From Sphaerolaimus hirsutus (taxonomy: Eukaryota > Nematoda > Chromadorea > Monhysterida > Sphaerolaimidae), in NCBI GenBank assembly GCA_964036195.1, contig OZ038459.1, forward strand, positions 3,531,206 through 3,595,205: a stretch of 64,000 nucleotides of DNA. The letters are read 5' to 3'. Below the pieces are notes generated by a model that had not been told where the DNA came from, ran no database searches, and saw only the letters and a list, made by a program, of their open reading frames with translations. Of the stretch, positions 11,290-21,177 are shown piece after piece (the first letter of the stretch is position 1; each line of letters starts with the position of its first letter). The position numbers and the translations under genes were made by a program.

Positions 11290-12945
11290 ATGCATCATGG
11301 ACATATCATAACTGGAAATCTAAAAATATGCAAAAATGAAACACTGGAAAAACTATTGTCCTATGGGGCAAACTACAGACTACCGGTACCAGTCAACAAA
11401 AACGAAACTAAAACAAAAACACATGCAATTCTCGAGGAAATAAAAACAAATTTGACTTCAAAATTCCCTGAGGAACACGAAAGCATAAACATATGGCACG
11501 ACAAAGCAAAAAAACTAACAGAATACTGCATACGCAGCCACAAAAACAAGCAAACATTGACACAAACTGACATCAAAAAAGCACTACGACACCTGAAGGA
11601 AATGCAAAAAACCTTTGTCTTTGCACCAATAGATAAAGCTGCTGCTACTTTCGCAATTATCTGCAAAAAATACTACATCTCGGTGATAGACAAAGAACTG
11701 GGAAAAACAAACACATGGGAAAACAGTGGAAACATGACATACAAATACGTGGGGCCAGAATCTACACATTGCAACAACATACATGACACCCTAGAAAAAC
11801 ACACATTTTCCCTTGGCTGTGATGAAAGTAGATTCAAAAGAAGCTTCCCAATATTATACCCTACACCGAAATTCCATAAAACACCCATAAAATTCCGCTT
11901 TATAGCAGGAAGCAAACAGTCAAATGTCAATGCATTAGCATTTGATCTACACAAAATCCTACAGCTGCTAAATGAAAAGCTAAAACAATATTGTGACACC
12001 ATCACACAAAGAAACGGGACAAATCGTTACTGGCTATGCAAAAACAGTAATGAATGTGTCAAAGCCCTTAAAAATCAGACGGTGATACACAACATCAACA
12101 CATATGACTTCGCCAACATGTTTACAACCCTCCCACACAACCTAATTATACACAACATAAAGTTTTTACTAGACCTAATCATTTCATCAACCAAAATCAG
12201 AGTATTAAAAAACAGAGCAATAAAAAACACGTCAGATAAGCCAGGGAGGATATTTGATGTTGAAAAAGTATGCCAGCTACTAGGCACAGTGGTGTCCAAC
12301 ACATACGTAACACATTGCGGACACGTCTATCAACAGACCAGAGGGATACCCATGGGTGGAAGTGCCTCTAGTGACATCGCCAATCTTTGTCTCGCAAGCC
12401 TCGAATATCGGTACCTGGGAAATAAAGAAAACAGAATAAGTGCCAGAACATTAAAAAACACCAGACGTTATGTGGACGACATTCTAGTGTTAAACGACCC
12501 CAAATTTCTGACTAAAGCCACCCAAATATATGGCAATGAACTGACACTAGAGCCAGACAGCAACGAAAATGGGAAAAATGCTCACTTTTTAGATCTATAT
12601 ATAGCCCTAAATGGCAATCTACCACATCTAAAAATATGGAACAAAACAGATGACTATAAATTTGCCATCGTGAAGAACACCCACGTCAGTAGCAATATCC
12701 CAGAAAGCATAACATACAACGTCATGTATGCACAGAGCAAGAGATTTCTCGAAATTTGCAGTACCTTGTCAGACTGCACCACTAGAATAAAAGATCTCAG
12801 AATCAACCTAAAGCAAATGGGTTTCGATCAGAGAAAAATTACGGAAACACTCATGAAGCTAAGTGTAAATTACCCTTGCTTGTTCACCAAGCATAAGCTA
12901 ACAACAAAACAGCTAATCATTGAATGGATAAATAACACGATCTAA
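11290..12945 (+). CDS. Penelope-like reverse transcriptase, apparently intact ORF
   Basis: This is a 551-residue uninterrupted ORF. In order: a DKAAATFAIICKKYYI segment (about residue 115), matching the conserved DKG-type block that precedes Penelope-like RTs; YPTPKFHKTPIKFRFIAGS (about 190-208, fingers); YDFANMFTTLPHN (motif A aspartate, about 275); GIPMGGSASSDIANL (motif B, about 355); RRYVDDILVLN (catalytic YVDD, motif C, about 397); FLDLYIALNGNLPHLKIWNK (motifs D/E, about 435). The FLDLxI plus LPHLKIW arrangement is typical of Penelope-like elements and not of LTR or LINE RTs. I see no GIY-YIG endonuclease after the RT, so it may belong to an endonuclease-lacking lineage or be truncated at the 3' side. 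I did not find a hammerhead ribozyme core nearby. The next exon downstream belongs to an unrelated host-type gene. Confidence 0.8.
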   Translation: MHHGHIITGNLKICKNETLEKLLSYGANYRLPVPVNKNETKTKTHAILEEIKTNLTSKFPEEHESINIWHDKAKKLTEYCIRSHKNKQTLTQTDIKKALRHLKEMQKTFVFAPIDKAAATFAIICKKYYISVIDKELGKTNTWENSGNMTYKYVGPESTHCNNIHDTLEKHTFSLGCDESRFKRSFPILYPTPKFHKTPIKFRFIAGSKQSNVNALAFDLHKILQLLNEKLKQYCDTITQRNGTNRYWLCKNSNECVKALKNQTVIHNINTYDFANMFTTLPHNLIIHNIKFLLDLIISSTKIRVLKNRAIKNTSDKPGRIFDVEKVCQLLGTVVSNTYVTHCGHVYQQTRGIPMGGSASSDIANLCLASLEYRYLGNKENRISARTLKNTRRYVDDILVLNDPKFLTKATQIYGNELTLEPDSNENGKNAHFLDLYIALNGNLPHLKIWNKTDDYKFAIVKNTHVSSNIPESITYNVMYAQSKRFLEICSTLSDCTTRIKDLRINLKQMGFDQRKITETLMKLSVNYPCLFTKHKLTTKQLIIEWINNTI

Positions 12946-12949
12946 GCGT

Positions 12950-13013
12950 CTTGCCGGAAAAGTGACACATAACTACACTTTTCCACCACAAAAACAAACA
13001 CTTTTCCGGCAAG
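12950..13013. repeat. Inverted repeat just after the RT stop codon
   Basis: CTTGCCGGAAAAGTG (12950-12964) is the exact reverse complement of CACTTTTCCGGCAAG (12999-13013), with another ACACTTTTCCACC in the loop. It begins about five bases after the RT stop codon, so it may be part of the element's 3' end or a structured 3' UTR. That role is inferred from position only. Confidence 0.7.
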
Positions 13014-13225
13014 CACGCAAATCTTTCAACAAAATAGATCGCTCACACGCGCAGAGATAAAAAGTCAAAATAAGCCGCCCACTTGAGTTAATCCTTCGAT
13101 AAAAAATCGGCAATCGGCATTCGGCATGATGCAACAAAGATAATCGACGCCAGACGCACGCAAATCCGATCGCGGAACACCACACGCACTGCGCAAACAA
13201 AAAACGATTATCGATGGGGTAGGCA

Positions 13226-13233
13226 TATAAATA
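13226..13233 (+). promoter_or_regulatory. TATA box of the duplicated gene
   Basis: TATAAATA in a GC-richer context (..GGCATATAAATAGAGCGCG) lies 81 bases before the ATG of exon 1. Start of transcription would be expected near 13255-13265. No comparable element precedes the second gene copy. Confidence 0.7.
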
Positions 13234-13313
13234 GAGCGCGATTTTGACAGAAAAACCATTCGCATCGAACTTAGCTCATTTCTCGGCATCCGACAGCGCT
13301 TCCTGACTTCACG

Positions 13314-13460
13314 ATGGGCAAGAAAACCGGCACGAAACGTTGGAAAAGCGTCGCGCCGGCACCGCAACCCGAAAACGCGTTGCCCGGTTGGCAGGTCGCC
13401 AGCGGGCGCGGTCAGCAGCCTTTGAAAAAGAAGGCAAAGCGCTACGTGGATGACTATCAG
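13314..13460 (+). CDS. Exon 1 of an unrecognised five-exon gene
   Basis: The ATG follows a TATA box and a short leader. The 49 encoded residues are basic and proline-rich (MGKKTGTKRWKSV.., ..KKKAKRYVDDYQ), and the exon ends in CAG|GTATAC, a good donor in phase 0. The phase-0 acceptor of the next conserved exon (17294) fits. I do not recognise the protein. The lysine-rich start could be a nuclear or nucleolar signal, but that is inference. Only one copy of this exon exists in the window although exons 2-5 exist twice. Confidence 0.7.
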
Positions 13461-14290
13461 GTATACTTGTGTATAGGTGGGGAAAGTTCAAGAAAATTGT
13501 GCGAAGTTGTTCTTACTATTCAACCCACCTGGAAAAATCGATGTGCATCTAGTTCGAAATTTATCATTTTAGACAAAAATCTGAATAGGATACGCTAGAA
13601 ACGCTTATCCCGGGGCGAGGTGCCAGTCACTCAAAATTATGTATGCACACCAAAATTTCCGGCGCTAATCTAAGACTGGGCGATAAAAGCTCGCCACTAG
13701 CTAAAATAAAAAATCAACTACTACAATAGGAATAAAACTATAAAGTATTGGTAAACCAGAACCACTCCTAACTCAACCGCCGACTACAACAATTACCTAT
13801 ATGCAAATAATTTTCTGTACTTAGATACTTAATATACCGGGGGGGGGGGGTATTTCGAGGGGGGGGTTAATTCAAGGGGGAATTATTCGAGGTAATACGG
13901 TATCAAAAACTATAGGCAAAAGCGGAAGATTTACTGGATAGCTACTGAGTATATGTGCAATTTTACAAGTAGAAATAAATACGTTTTAACAACTTTGTAT
14001 GCAAGTTATCTTGATTTGATGAATAGTACTGGCACTTTTTTGTCAGCGTATAAAATTGTTTTTTTTATGACTGGGTAATTTTCGTTCTATGGTGATATTT
14101 TCATTATTTGTGTTCGTGTTATTGTAGCAGAAGCGTCATAAAAACTTATTTCTATAGTTTTTTATATTTATTATATTTATGACTGCATCTAATGTAACAC
14201 CATTCAGACAATATATATTGATCATGCATTTTACTCAATACTCTGAAAAAATCACTCCCCAGTCGAAAAATTATGATAAAAAATAACTCC
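13461..14290 (+). other. Intron 1 (first part), with a TA-element remnant
   Basis: This is intronic sequence between exons 1 and 2 of the gene. At about 13838-13900 lies a lone C/G-run end of the CCGTATTACCTCGAATTA family, oriented outward to the right. The rest is AT-rich with no other feature seen. The intron continues through the nested elements up to 17293. Confidence 0.6.
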
Positions 14291-14295
14291 CCTGG

Positions 14296-16385
14296 GACCA
14301 AATTTTATTCTCCCTACAGGTTTTGCAGGGTAGGGCGTGCGCCCTATAAATTTTCAACGTTCCGTCTGGCTGACGCAATGCACTGAGAGCAAGGCAGTAC
14401 GTGAAATACACGAAAGTCTGCCTTGACGTGACTGATATTGCAATATGATGTGTTTTACTTAGATTTTGGCCCGGAAACGACGATTTTGTCGTTTTTTTGG
14501 CCATCGGCCAACTCTTTATTTTTAGGATTTTGTCTGGCGCATTACTCGCAAAACTCGCGATATTGTATGCCCGTGTTTATGCATTCCTTTATTTCCACTG
14601 CCCTCATGTTTCGGCAGTAGGGCAGTGAAAACTAAGAAGTGCGCACGGAACTTCACAAAATAATGAGTTATGCAGCAATGCGCCCCCCAAAAAAAACGAA
14701 AAAAGAAAGAGTTGGCCGACGGCCAAAAATGACAAAATCGTGATTTCCGGGCCAAAATCCAAGTAAAACACGTCATATTGCAATATCGGCGACGTCGAGG
14801 CAAACTTTCATGTATTACACGAACTGCCTTGCTCTCGGTGCGTGTACGTCGATCTGGTGCCAATCCCAAGCCCTGTAAAGTGTAAAGTAAAGTGTCAAAT
14901 GTAAAGTAAAGTGTCATGTCAAATGTAAAGTAAAGTGTCAAATGTAAAGTAAAGTGTCAAATTTAAAGTAAAGTGTCAAGTAAAGTGTCAAGGGTTAAAG
15001 TAAAGTGTCAAATGTAAGTCAAATGTAAAGTAAAGTGTCAAGTAAAGTGTCAATGGCCATGACAAATGATAAAAATTCCCAAAAAAAGAAAAATATTTTA
15101 AGTAAAGCCACGAAATCTGTGTATCGAAACCGCGATGTCGAAAAAAAAAGAAGAAATATATACCTAAGTATTTCGGAATGTCGGTTTGTTTCCAAATGAC
15201 TGAGTATCAATTTTGTGAAATATGTACGATTATATCCCGCTTTACATATATTTTTTGTAACAGCGCTATGTGTTGTTCCTCGCTCTTTTGGTAATGAACC
15301 AACGATTTCAAAATGTGACGATTTTTTCGGATCGGGTCACGTATGTTATCTTGGCCAAGTCCAAATTTGTATTGGATACAGTTGGATACAATTGGATATC
15401 ATACAAGCGAGAGTAAACTACGCGGGATTTCCGTCCACATCACCGATAATGACCACAGAAGACAATTAAGCAGCCGGAAATGGTTGCTAATAGTGGCCGA
15501 CACATAACCTGACACATGTATACCTATATGAAGTATGTACCCATACAAATGGGTGATCCAAACAACTGTTTTGGCTTGCTGCCAGGATAACATGCAGCGA
15601 ATGTTTCATTTTTCGGAGACAATTTCCTCTTTTGTGAAGTTGGCCAGATTGGCTAGTTGGCAGAATGCCAAATATTTCGAAATCGCTGTAAAAATAGGTA
15701 TTCAACTATGAATATGGCCAATTATGAATGCGATAATAATGAACGTCAAAATGGAGCTAAGTTTAGTGATTTTAAGCAAAAAATTCCATTTCGACAGCTT
15801 TCACTCTCATTCAAACAACACATAGACTGTAACTTGGATGTGAGCCAACTTAACATATTTAAATGATCCGATTTTTTAAATTTAAGCAGTCGATTTGGAT
15901 ACTCGACACATGTCACATTTAAGATCTGTCTATCTGCCAATAATTAATACTGCGGATTCATGATACATACAACATAATGCAATAAATACATGTCCGAGTC
16001 CATTTCGGTTGGATTCAATAACTTTCCGTTTAATATTAAATTTTTTTCGTGAATTTTTTATGTTTTTCATGACATTTGACACTTGACTTTACATTTGACT
16101 TTACATTTGACACGACTTGACTTTACATTTGACACTTGACTTTGCATTTGACTTTACACTTGACACTTTACTTTACATTTGACTTTACATTTGACACTTG
16201 ACTTTACATTTGACATATGACTTGACACTTTACTTTACATTTGACATTTGACTTGACACTTTACTTTACATTTGACACTTTACTTTACACTTTACAGGGC
16301 TTGGGACTGCCCCCTGGCGGAACGTTGAAAGTTTATCGGGCGCATGCCCTAAAATACAAAATCTGTAGGGATACTTAAATCTGGC
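14296..16385. mobile_element. CCWGG-type palindromic element, split by a second CCWGG element
   Basis: The left end GACCAAATTTTATTCTCCC.. is preceded by CCTGG (14291-14295), and the right end ..TTAAATCTGGC lies at 16385. The left arm (14296-14590) folds onto the sequence up to 14857 plus 16318-16385, sharing CCGATGGCCAA-like and GATATTGCAATATG segments. It is a diverged relative of the 632-bp palindrome at 18584-19215. A second foldback element (14858-16312) interrupts the right arm. The right flanking CCWGG copy is not preserved. Confidence 0.75.
14858..16312. mobile_element. CCWGG-type foldback element, TGCCAATCCC family, AAAGTAAAGTGTCAA word
   Basis: The ends TGCCAATCCCAAGCCCTG and ..CAGGGCTTGGGACTGCC are flanked by TCTGG (14853-14857) and CCTGG (16313-16317). 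The left arm (14870-15055) is a run of 'AAAGTAAAGTGTCAAATGT' units, and the right arm (16073-16300) is the same word in inverse orientation. The roughly 1 kb between them looks unique and non-coding. Joining the outer sequence across the insertion restores the host palindrome's pairing with its left arm, confirming the insertion. Confidence 0.85.
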
Positions 16386-16744
16386 GACAGAGGACTTAGC
16401 TATGTGAGAATATACGGTACTCGCTTTTTTCTCGCCCACTTTTCAGAACACTATTATCGTTCACAACACGTGGTTTTGCATTTCCCTACTGAAATGACTG
16501 AAGACACTTGAGCCATATTTATTTCTCTAGAATATTTAAAAACCAATATAAATAAATACAAATGATTCTCTGAAATCAACGAATTAAAATGCACTTTGAT
16601 TCGGCAGTAACATTAACAATCAGCTCTATTATCAATATTTTTATTTTTGGTGTGGATGCAAGGCAGATGAGAAGGATTAGAACAAGGAGACAAGCAGACA
16701 CATCCTACGACCTGCCAGTCACTTTTTTATCCTTACGATTTCTA

Positions 16745-17250
16745 CCGTATATTCTTGAATAAGCCCCCCCTTGGATAAGCCCCCGTGCAGGCTTGATGAA
16801 GGAAATTATCAATGTATACTCGGCGGACCGCAAGGTATGCGCCCAAAATTACTTATGACTAAGTCGATAACGCCCGAGCAGGATACTTATGTATGCATTT
16901 TCACAAAAAGAAAAATATTTTTAAAAAGAAAAAAGCGGAGCTGCGTACAACCGGTGTATGTTTTTTCCCGGAATGTTTTTTTTCTTTTTGTTTTGATTAA
17001 TTTTTATTTTATAAATGATGACGTCATGATGGAGTGTTTCCATCAGAAAACTGCATAGCATGCGGTCAGCCGAGTATAACTGGAAGACCCCCCCCCCCAC
17101 CGTCCAACAAGAGTATGACATTCGAAAACCTTTTTATCAGATTTTCTAACTGCAGAACTATTTGGAGTGAGTTTTTTCTGCTCACTCGGCCAACAGTGAC
17201 ACTTATTCAAGCCGCGAGTTGCCCAGGGTGATTTATTCAAGCATTTGCTG
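16745..17250. mobile_element. TA-flanked element, CCGTATATTCTTGAATAAG family
   Basis: Ends CCGTATATTCTTGAATAAG and ..TTATTCAAGCATTTGCTG are flanked by TA (16743-16744, 17251-17252). It carries a nested TATACTCGGC element at 16815-17078. It lies inside intron 1, directly upstream of exon 2 of gene copy A. Confidence 0.75.
16815..17078. mobile_element. TATACTCGGCGGACCGCA element, uninterrupted copy
   Basis: Inverted termini TATACTCGGCGGACCGCAA and ..GCATGCGGTCAGCCGAGTATA. Its single GTCATGAT near 17025-17033 is the empty-site counterpart of the hAT-like insertion at 4776-7578. Confidence 0.8.
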
Positions 17251-17293
17251 TATTCAAACATTTTGCACATCTGAAACAGTTTCCGACTCTCAG

Positions 17294-17402
17294 GTGTGGA
17301 GCCCCTTAGCCGACCGAAATGGCAGAGGGCCAACATTTCCACTAAGCACCGTTTTTGCCACCGGCTTGGAACACGACGCTGGCGGGTTCGGTGGAGTTGA
17401 AG
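17294..17402 (+). CDS. Exon 2, gene copy A
   Basis: The acceptor CTCTCAG precedes GTGTGGAGCCCC, and the donor GTGCGC follows ..GTTGAAG. The 109 nt enter in phase 0 and leave in phase 1. The translation includes VWSPLADRNGR and FPLSTVFATGLEHDAGGFGG. The same exon recurs at 26084-26192 with mainly third-position changes, which shows that the frame was under coding constraint. Function is not recognised. Confidence 0.75.
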
Positions 17403-17721
17403 GTGCGCAAAAATCTTTGCTAAAATTGGAATTTTTTCCAAAAACTTTTTTTCCATTTTCGGGTTTTTCAGTAAGGTTTTGAAAGCATTTTTGTTTGCCG
17501 ATTTCCTAGCTGTTTCCGCGCAGATATTTTTTCTCACATTTGTTTGAGGCCACAATTTTTTATTGTACTTCTGAATTTTATTCGAGAAAAGCAAGCGGTA
17601 TGCAACCAAAATACCGGGAAAAAGATCCGAATTTTCGAATTTTTCTCCGTCAAAGTAACGATTTCTTATTTTTTTCTTAAGTCTTAAATTCGAAAACATT
17701 TCCCATCACTATCCCCCACAG

Positions 17722-18064
17722 GCTTCCTAGACGTGCCCATACCGAACTGGGGTATATGGGACCTCTCTGGAAACCTGGTGCCAATCCCAGACCCCGTAAA
17801 AAGCCCTGTAAAATGTCAAATGTCATGCAAAGTGTCAAAAGTCAAAGTCAAGTCAACTCGGTTGCCATTTTGCAGGGCATTTTACATGACTTTTGACACT
17901 TTACATGACACATGGCATCTTACAGGGCATTTTACAGGGTCTGGGACTGCCCCAGGGCATTCTGGGACCCTTGAACGAGTTCGGCACGGGCGTCATGGTG
18001 CGGCCCACAAACGCGTTAGGCTTTAGTCCCCAGGGAACTGCTGAGTTGATGAAACAGTACAGTG
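17722..18064 (+). CDS. Exon 3, gene copy A, interrupted by a 173-bp element
   Basis: The acceptor CCCCACAG precedes GCTTCCTAGACG, and the donor GTGATG follows ..CAGTACAGTG. Without the insertion at 17779-17951 and one 5-bp target copy, the exon is 165 nt, exactly the length of the uninterrupted exon in copy B (26554-26718). It enters and leaves in phase 1. Translation of the flanks gives FLDVPIPNWGIWDLSGNL before and NEFGTGVMVRPTNALGFSPQ after the insertion. The extra 178 nt would shift the frame if retained. A GT..AG interval at 17778-17955 would remove them exactly. The copy is therefore either broken or has gained an intron. Confidence 0.7.
17779..17951. mobile_element. CCWGG-type foldback element inside exon 3 (candidate introner)
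   Basis: The ends are TGCCAATCCCAGACCCCG and ..GGGTCTGGGACTGCC, with ATGTCAAATGTCATG-like words folding back between them. The flanks are CCTGG on the left (17774-17778) and CCAGG on the right (17952-17956). Gene copy B carries the empty site AACCTGGGCATTC, which fixes the duplication at five bases. The right copy differs from the left only in the central W base, and that difference creates the AG of a potential splice acceptor. Confidence 0.85.
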
Positions 18065-18372
18065 GTGATGGGGGGGGGATTTTTCTGTTGTTGTTGTTTG
18101 TTTGTTTGTTGTTGTTTTTGTTTTTTTTGGGGGGGGGGTTGGGGTCAAGGGGCGGGTCTGCGATTCACGGCGGTCTACCCGATGTTTGACACCTTTTTCA
18201 GTTGACGTCGTATATCGATATCACCAGAGAAAAATTCACCACACGCCAAGGGTGCCAATGCGCCAATCAAAATAGGAATGTATCCTCCTTAAGGCGCCAA
18301 TGGCGCCCTAAAATAGCGTCACATTTCAATCGCAAGCCGTGAGCTGCCCACAATGATGATTATTTCCCACAG

Positions 18373-18430
18373 GAGACGAGCAGGCGGCGGTGTTGACGCT
18401 GCCCAGCGGCAAGGAGACCGTCCGGTGCAA
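18373..18430 (+). CDS. Exon 4, gene copy A
   Basis: The acceptor TTTCCCACAG precedes GAGACGAGCAGG, and the donor GTAAGA follows ..CGGTGCAA. The exon is 58 nt, phase 1 in and phase 2 out, encoding DEQAAVLTLPSGKETVRC. The phase leaving it does not fit the phase needed by the next conserved exon at 19452, so one short exon between them is probably unrecognised. Confidence 0.65.
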
Positions 18431-18583
18431 GTAAGATATAAATTTCGAAAATTGAGTGAACCACCAAAATGGCAATGTATTTAGAATTGGTCACAAACAT
18501 TTTTCACCATTTCCGAATTTTTCCAACTCGGGAATTCTGAACCCCCCCCCCTCCCGCCAACCCCCTCCCTTTCCTACCCCTGG

Positions 18584-19215
18584 GGCCAGATTTAATTCTC
18601 CCTACAGATTTGTAGGGTAGGGCTTACGCCCGATAGTTTTTTTTATCAGTTCAGCCGCATCGACGCACATGCACCGAGAGCAAGGCGGTTTGTAAAATAT
18701 ACAAAACCATCCCTGAAGGTCGCCGATATTGCAATATGACGTATATCGCTTCGATTTTGGCCCGGAAATCACTATTTCGTCATTTCTTGGCCGTCTGCCA
18801 ATACGTTTTTTATTTTATTTTGTCGGGCGGGTTACTCGCATAAGTCGCGCTATTGTGTAGTCAGGTGGTCACTTTTTTAGTGTTCACTGTCTGCAACCGA
18901 AACCATGAGGGCAGCGACAAAAAAGAAATGCATGCACGAGCGTACAAAAGCGCGACTTATGCGAGTAACCCACCCGACAAAATAAAATAAAAAGCGAATT
19001 GGCAGACGGCCAAGAAATGACGAAATAGTTATTTCCGGGCCAAAATCGAAGCGATATACGTCATATTGCAATATCGGCGACCTTCAGGGATTGTTTCGTA
19101 TATTTTACAAACCGCCTTGCTCTCGGTGCATGTGCGTCGATGCGGCTGAACTGATAAAAAAACTATCGGGCGTACGCCCTACCCTACAAATCTGTAGGGA
19201 GAATTAAATCTGGCC
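18584..19215. mobile_element. 632-bp palindromic CCWGG-type element, GGCCAGATTTAATTC family
   Basis: The left end GGCCAGATTTAATTCTCCC and the right end ..GGGAGAATTAAATCTGGCC are flanked by exact CCTGG copies (18579-18583, 19216-19220). The two arms match almost perfectly for about 300 bases each, with a short loop near 18890. It lies in the intron between exon 4 and exon 5 of gene copy A. No ORF is credible. The high arm identity suggests a recent insertion or continuing conversion between arms. Confidence 0.9.
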
Positions 19216-19451
19216 CCTGGGTCAAATATCATGTGAAATGCCCAGTAAAATTACCTATACATAAATAAATATTACATTTTGAAACTTTGTGTGAAGTTCA
19301 ACTGATGCATGAAACTTTACATAACATATGCACGCGCCAGGGCCGGACAACGCCCCCTCGCTACCCCCAAATAGACTCCGCCCCATCGCAACCCCCGAAT
19401 AGACTTCACCCCCTCGCAGACCCCCAGTCTGCAACCCCTTCATTCATTCAG

Positions 19452-19792
19452 TCGCTGTGGGCGTGCACGCCCAGGAACAACAGGACACCGGCATCGAGGG
19501 CGGCCTAGATTTTCCGCTGATGGACAAAAACAACAACCGATTTCCGCTCGCCGGACAATTTGAGGCGGTCGATGGACCCGTTTTGGTCGATTACGGACAC
19601 CATTTGAATAATGTCGACCCGTTTTTTAAAAGGAAGACCCAGCAGACGCAGAGGGTTTTTGTCAGCGATTCCGGCGGTGATAGTCGGTTGGCACAGAGCC
19701 AAGTGCAGAATGCTGGCAGCGGTATATTTCGTAGAAGGAGGTTGAGACAGAGGCAAAATGGCAATAATGGTTTTAGGTTGCGGAGAAATTGA
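19452..19792 (+). CDS. Terminal exon of gene copy A
   Basis: The acceptor CATTCATTCAG precedes the reading frame AVGVHAQEQQDTGIEGG, which continues through FEAVDGPVLVDYGHHLNNV to a basic, glutamine/arginine-rich C terminus (..GIFRRRRLRQRQNG..) and a TGA. Copy B at 28360-28700 has the same frame and length with largely synonymous changes (for example TTT/TTC, GGC/GGG), which argues that this frame is the real one. No family is recognised. Confidence 0.7.
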
Positions 19793-20083
19793 GACGGTCC
19801 TGTCGCTGCATTTTGTATTGTTATTCATTCAGATTTAAATTCCGTATTTGAATATTGGCACTCGTGACTTATTGCTAATTTTTCTTGTTAAAATTTCTAA
19901 GTGGTTACTTGCATACAAATTCAATTGAAAAATTCAAATTACGTTTGGATCAGTGCCAACGTTCCGTTGCGCATTTGACGCGGTTAATCTCAAGGGTGGC
20001 GTGTTCGCTTTATCAGACTGATTAATTTGAAAACTACGAAAAGCAATAGGCCACTCAACTTTACATAATTTTTGACCATGACC

Positions 20084-20089
20084 AATAAA
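20084..20089 (+). terminator. Polyadenylation signal AATAAA, gene copy A
   Basis: AATAAA lies about 290 bases after the stop codon and is also present at the same relative place in copy B (near 28988). Sequence after it differs between the copies because a TA element was inserted here in copy A. Confidence 0.5.
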
Positions 20090-20096
20090 CAATTTA

Positions 20097-20340
20097 CCGT
20101 ATATCCTCGAATAACTCCCCCCCTTGAATATCTAACTCCTCTGGGTGAAAAATATCCTACAAAATTTACAAAAATGATCGATGAAAACAGGAGTTAACAG
20201 AATGCATTCATACAATGAATTAAGTCGAGTTTTCTGAGGAAAAAATAACCCCCCCCTTGAATAACTCCTCCCCCTTGAATAACTCCCCCCTCAAAAACTA
20301 AAAAAATAGCTCCCCTGGGGACTTATTCGAGGATATACGG
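20097..20340. mobile_element. TA-flanked element, CCGTATATCCTCGAATAAC family, with empty site in copy B
   Basis: Ends CCGTATATCCTCGAATAAC and ..TTATTCGAGGATATACGG are flanked by TA (20095-20096, 20341-20342). The duplicated downstream region of gene copy B (near 28995) runs from CAATAAACAATTT directly into the T-rich stretch without it, so this insertion came after the gene duplication. Confidence 0.9.
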
Positions 20341-20572
20341 TATATATTTTTTTAATAAATACACATCGACTTATTACAAAACCATACAACATACAATCCA
20401 ACGCAAACCTAACACTACCTAATGGCACTACACGCACTGGGTGTCAACTGGTTTCATGTCAATTCACATTTTAGTTGACGGGCTACAACAGGGCAATTTA
20501 CAATTTCACACGTGGCAATATTGTAGAGGAATAATAGTGGTATGTGGATGTCAACATCAACCCGACCTGTGC

Positions 20573-20830
20573 CCAACGATGGGTAAGTTCTCCAAAAAAA
20601 ACACTTTCTGTGTTTTGAGTTTTTCAAAAATGAATACCTGTGTTTTGAGTTTTTTTCTCGAAAAAAACTTGAGTAACTCTGTTTTTATTTCTGTGTTTTT
20701 TTGTAAAAACTCGATTTTTTGAGTTTTTTTTCTAAAAAACACGAGGTTTTTTCCAAAAAATCGAGTTTTCCCCCCAAAAATTTTGATTTACAGCATTTCG
20801 ATCTGGAAACAGTGGTTTTCTTATAAAATA
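20573..20830. repeat. Remnant of the CCAACGATGGGTAAGTTCTC element family
   Basis: It begins CCAACGATGGGTAAGTTCTC and continues with GTGTTTTGAGTTTTT and AAAACTCGA words, as in 10223-11080. The opposite end is not clearly present. Confidence 0.55.
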
Positions 20831-21177
20831 TTGGTTTTACACATGTTTTAACCCCACATAACATCTGTGTATTCATTCAAGTGTCAAAAAGTCCATAAAA
20901 ATGTCCACATTGACGTAACCAAAACAGGTTATAAATGCATACAAACAGGATGTATTTGAAATAAACATGTAGATAGCTACACAACATAGTACAGTCTATG
21001 TGTAGCTGCGAGGCAAAATAGCAGAAATAAATACATCATGGATACATTGGATACCGCAAGACAGCTAACGTCTAACGTCTAACGTCCGGAATTTAACGTC
21101 TTTATTACAGCTTAGACACACCGCAAGTCAATTGTCAATTGATTTAGAAAGTTGAACTTGGATTACATACCAATGCC
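20831..21177. other. No recognisable feature
   Basis: AT-rich sequence. A short run of TAACGTC(T/C) units at about 21065-21105 is the only pattern seen. Confidence 0.4.

Noticed and set aside
11000..13300. Hammerhead ribozyme expected near a Penelope-like element
   Set aside because: I looked for the CTGATGA..GAAA core on both strands close to the RT ORF and did not find a convincing arrangement.
15215..15940. Short ORFs in the middle of the foldback element 14858-16312
   Set aside because: Overlapping on both strands, no recognisable domain, and no codon conservation partner in this window.
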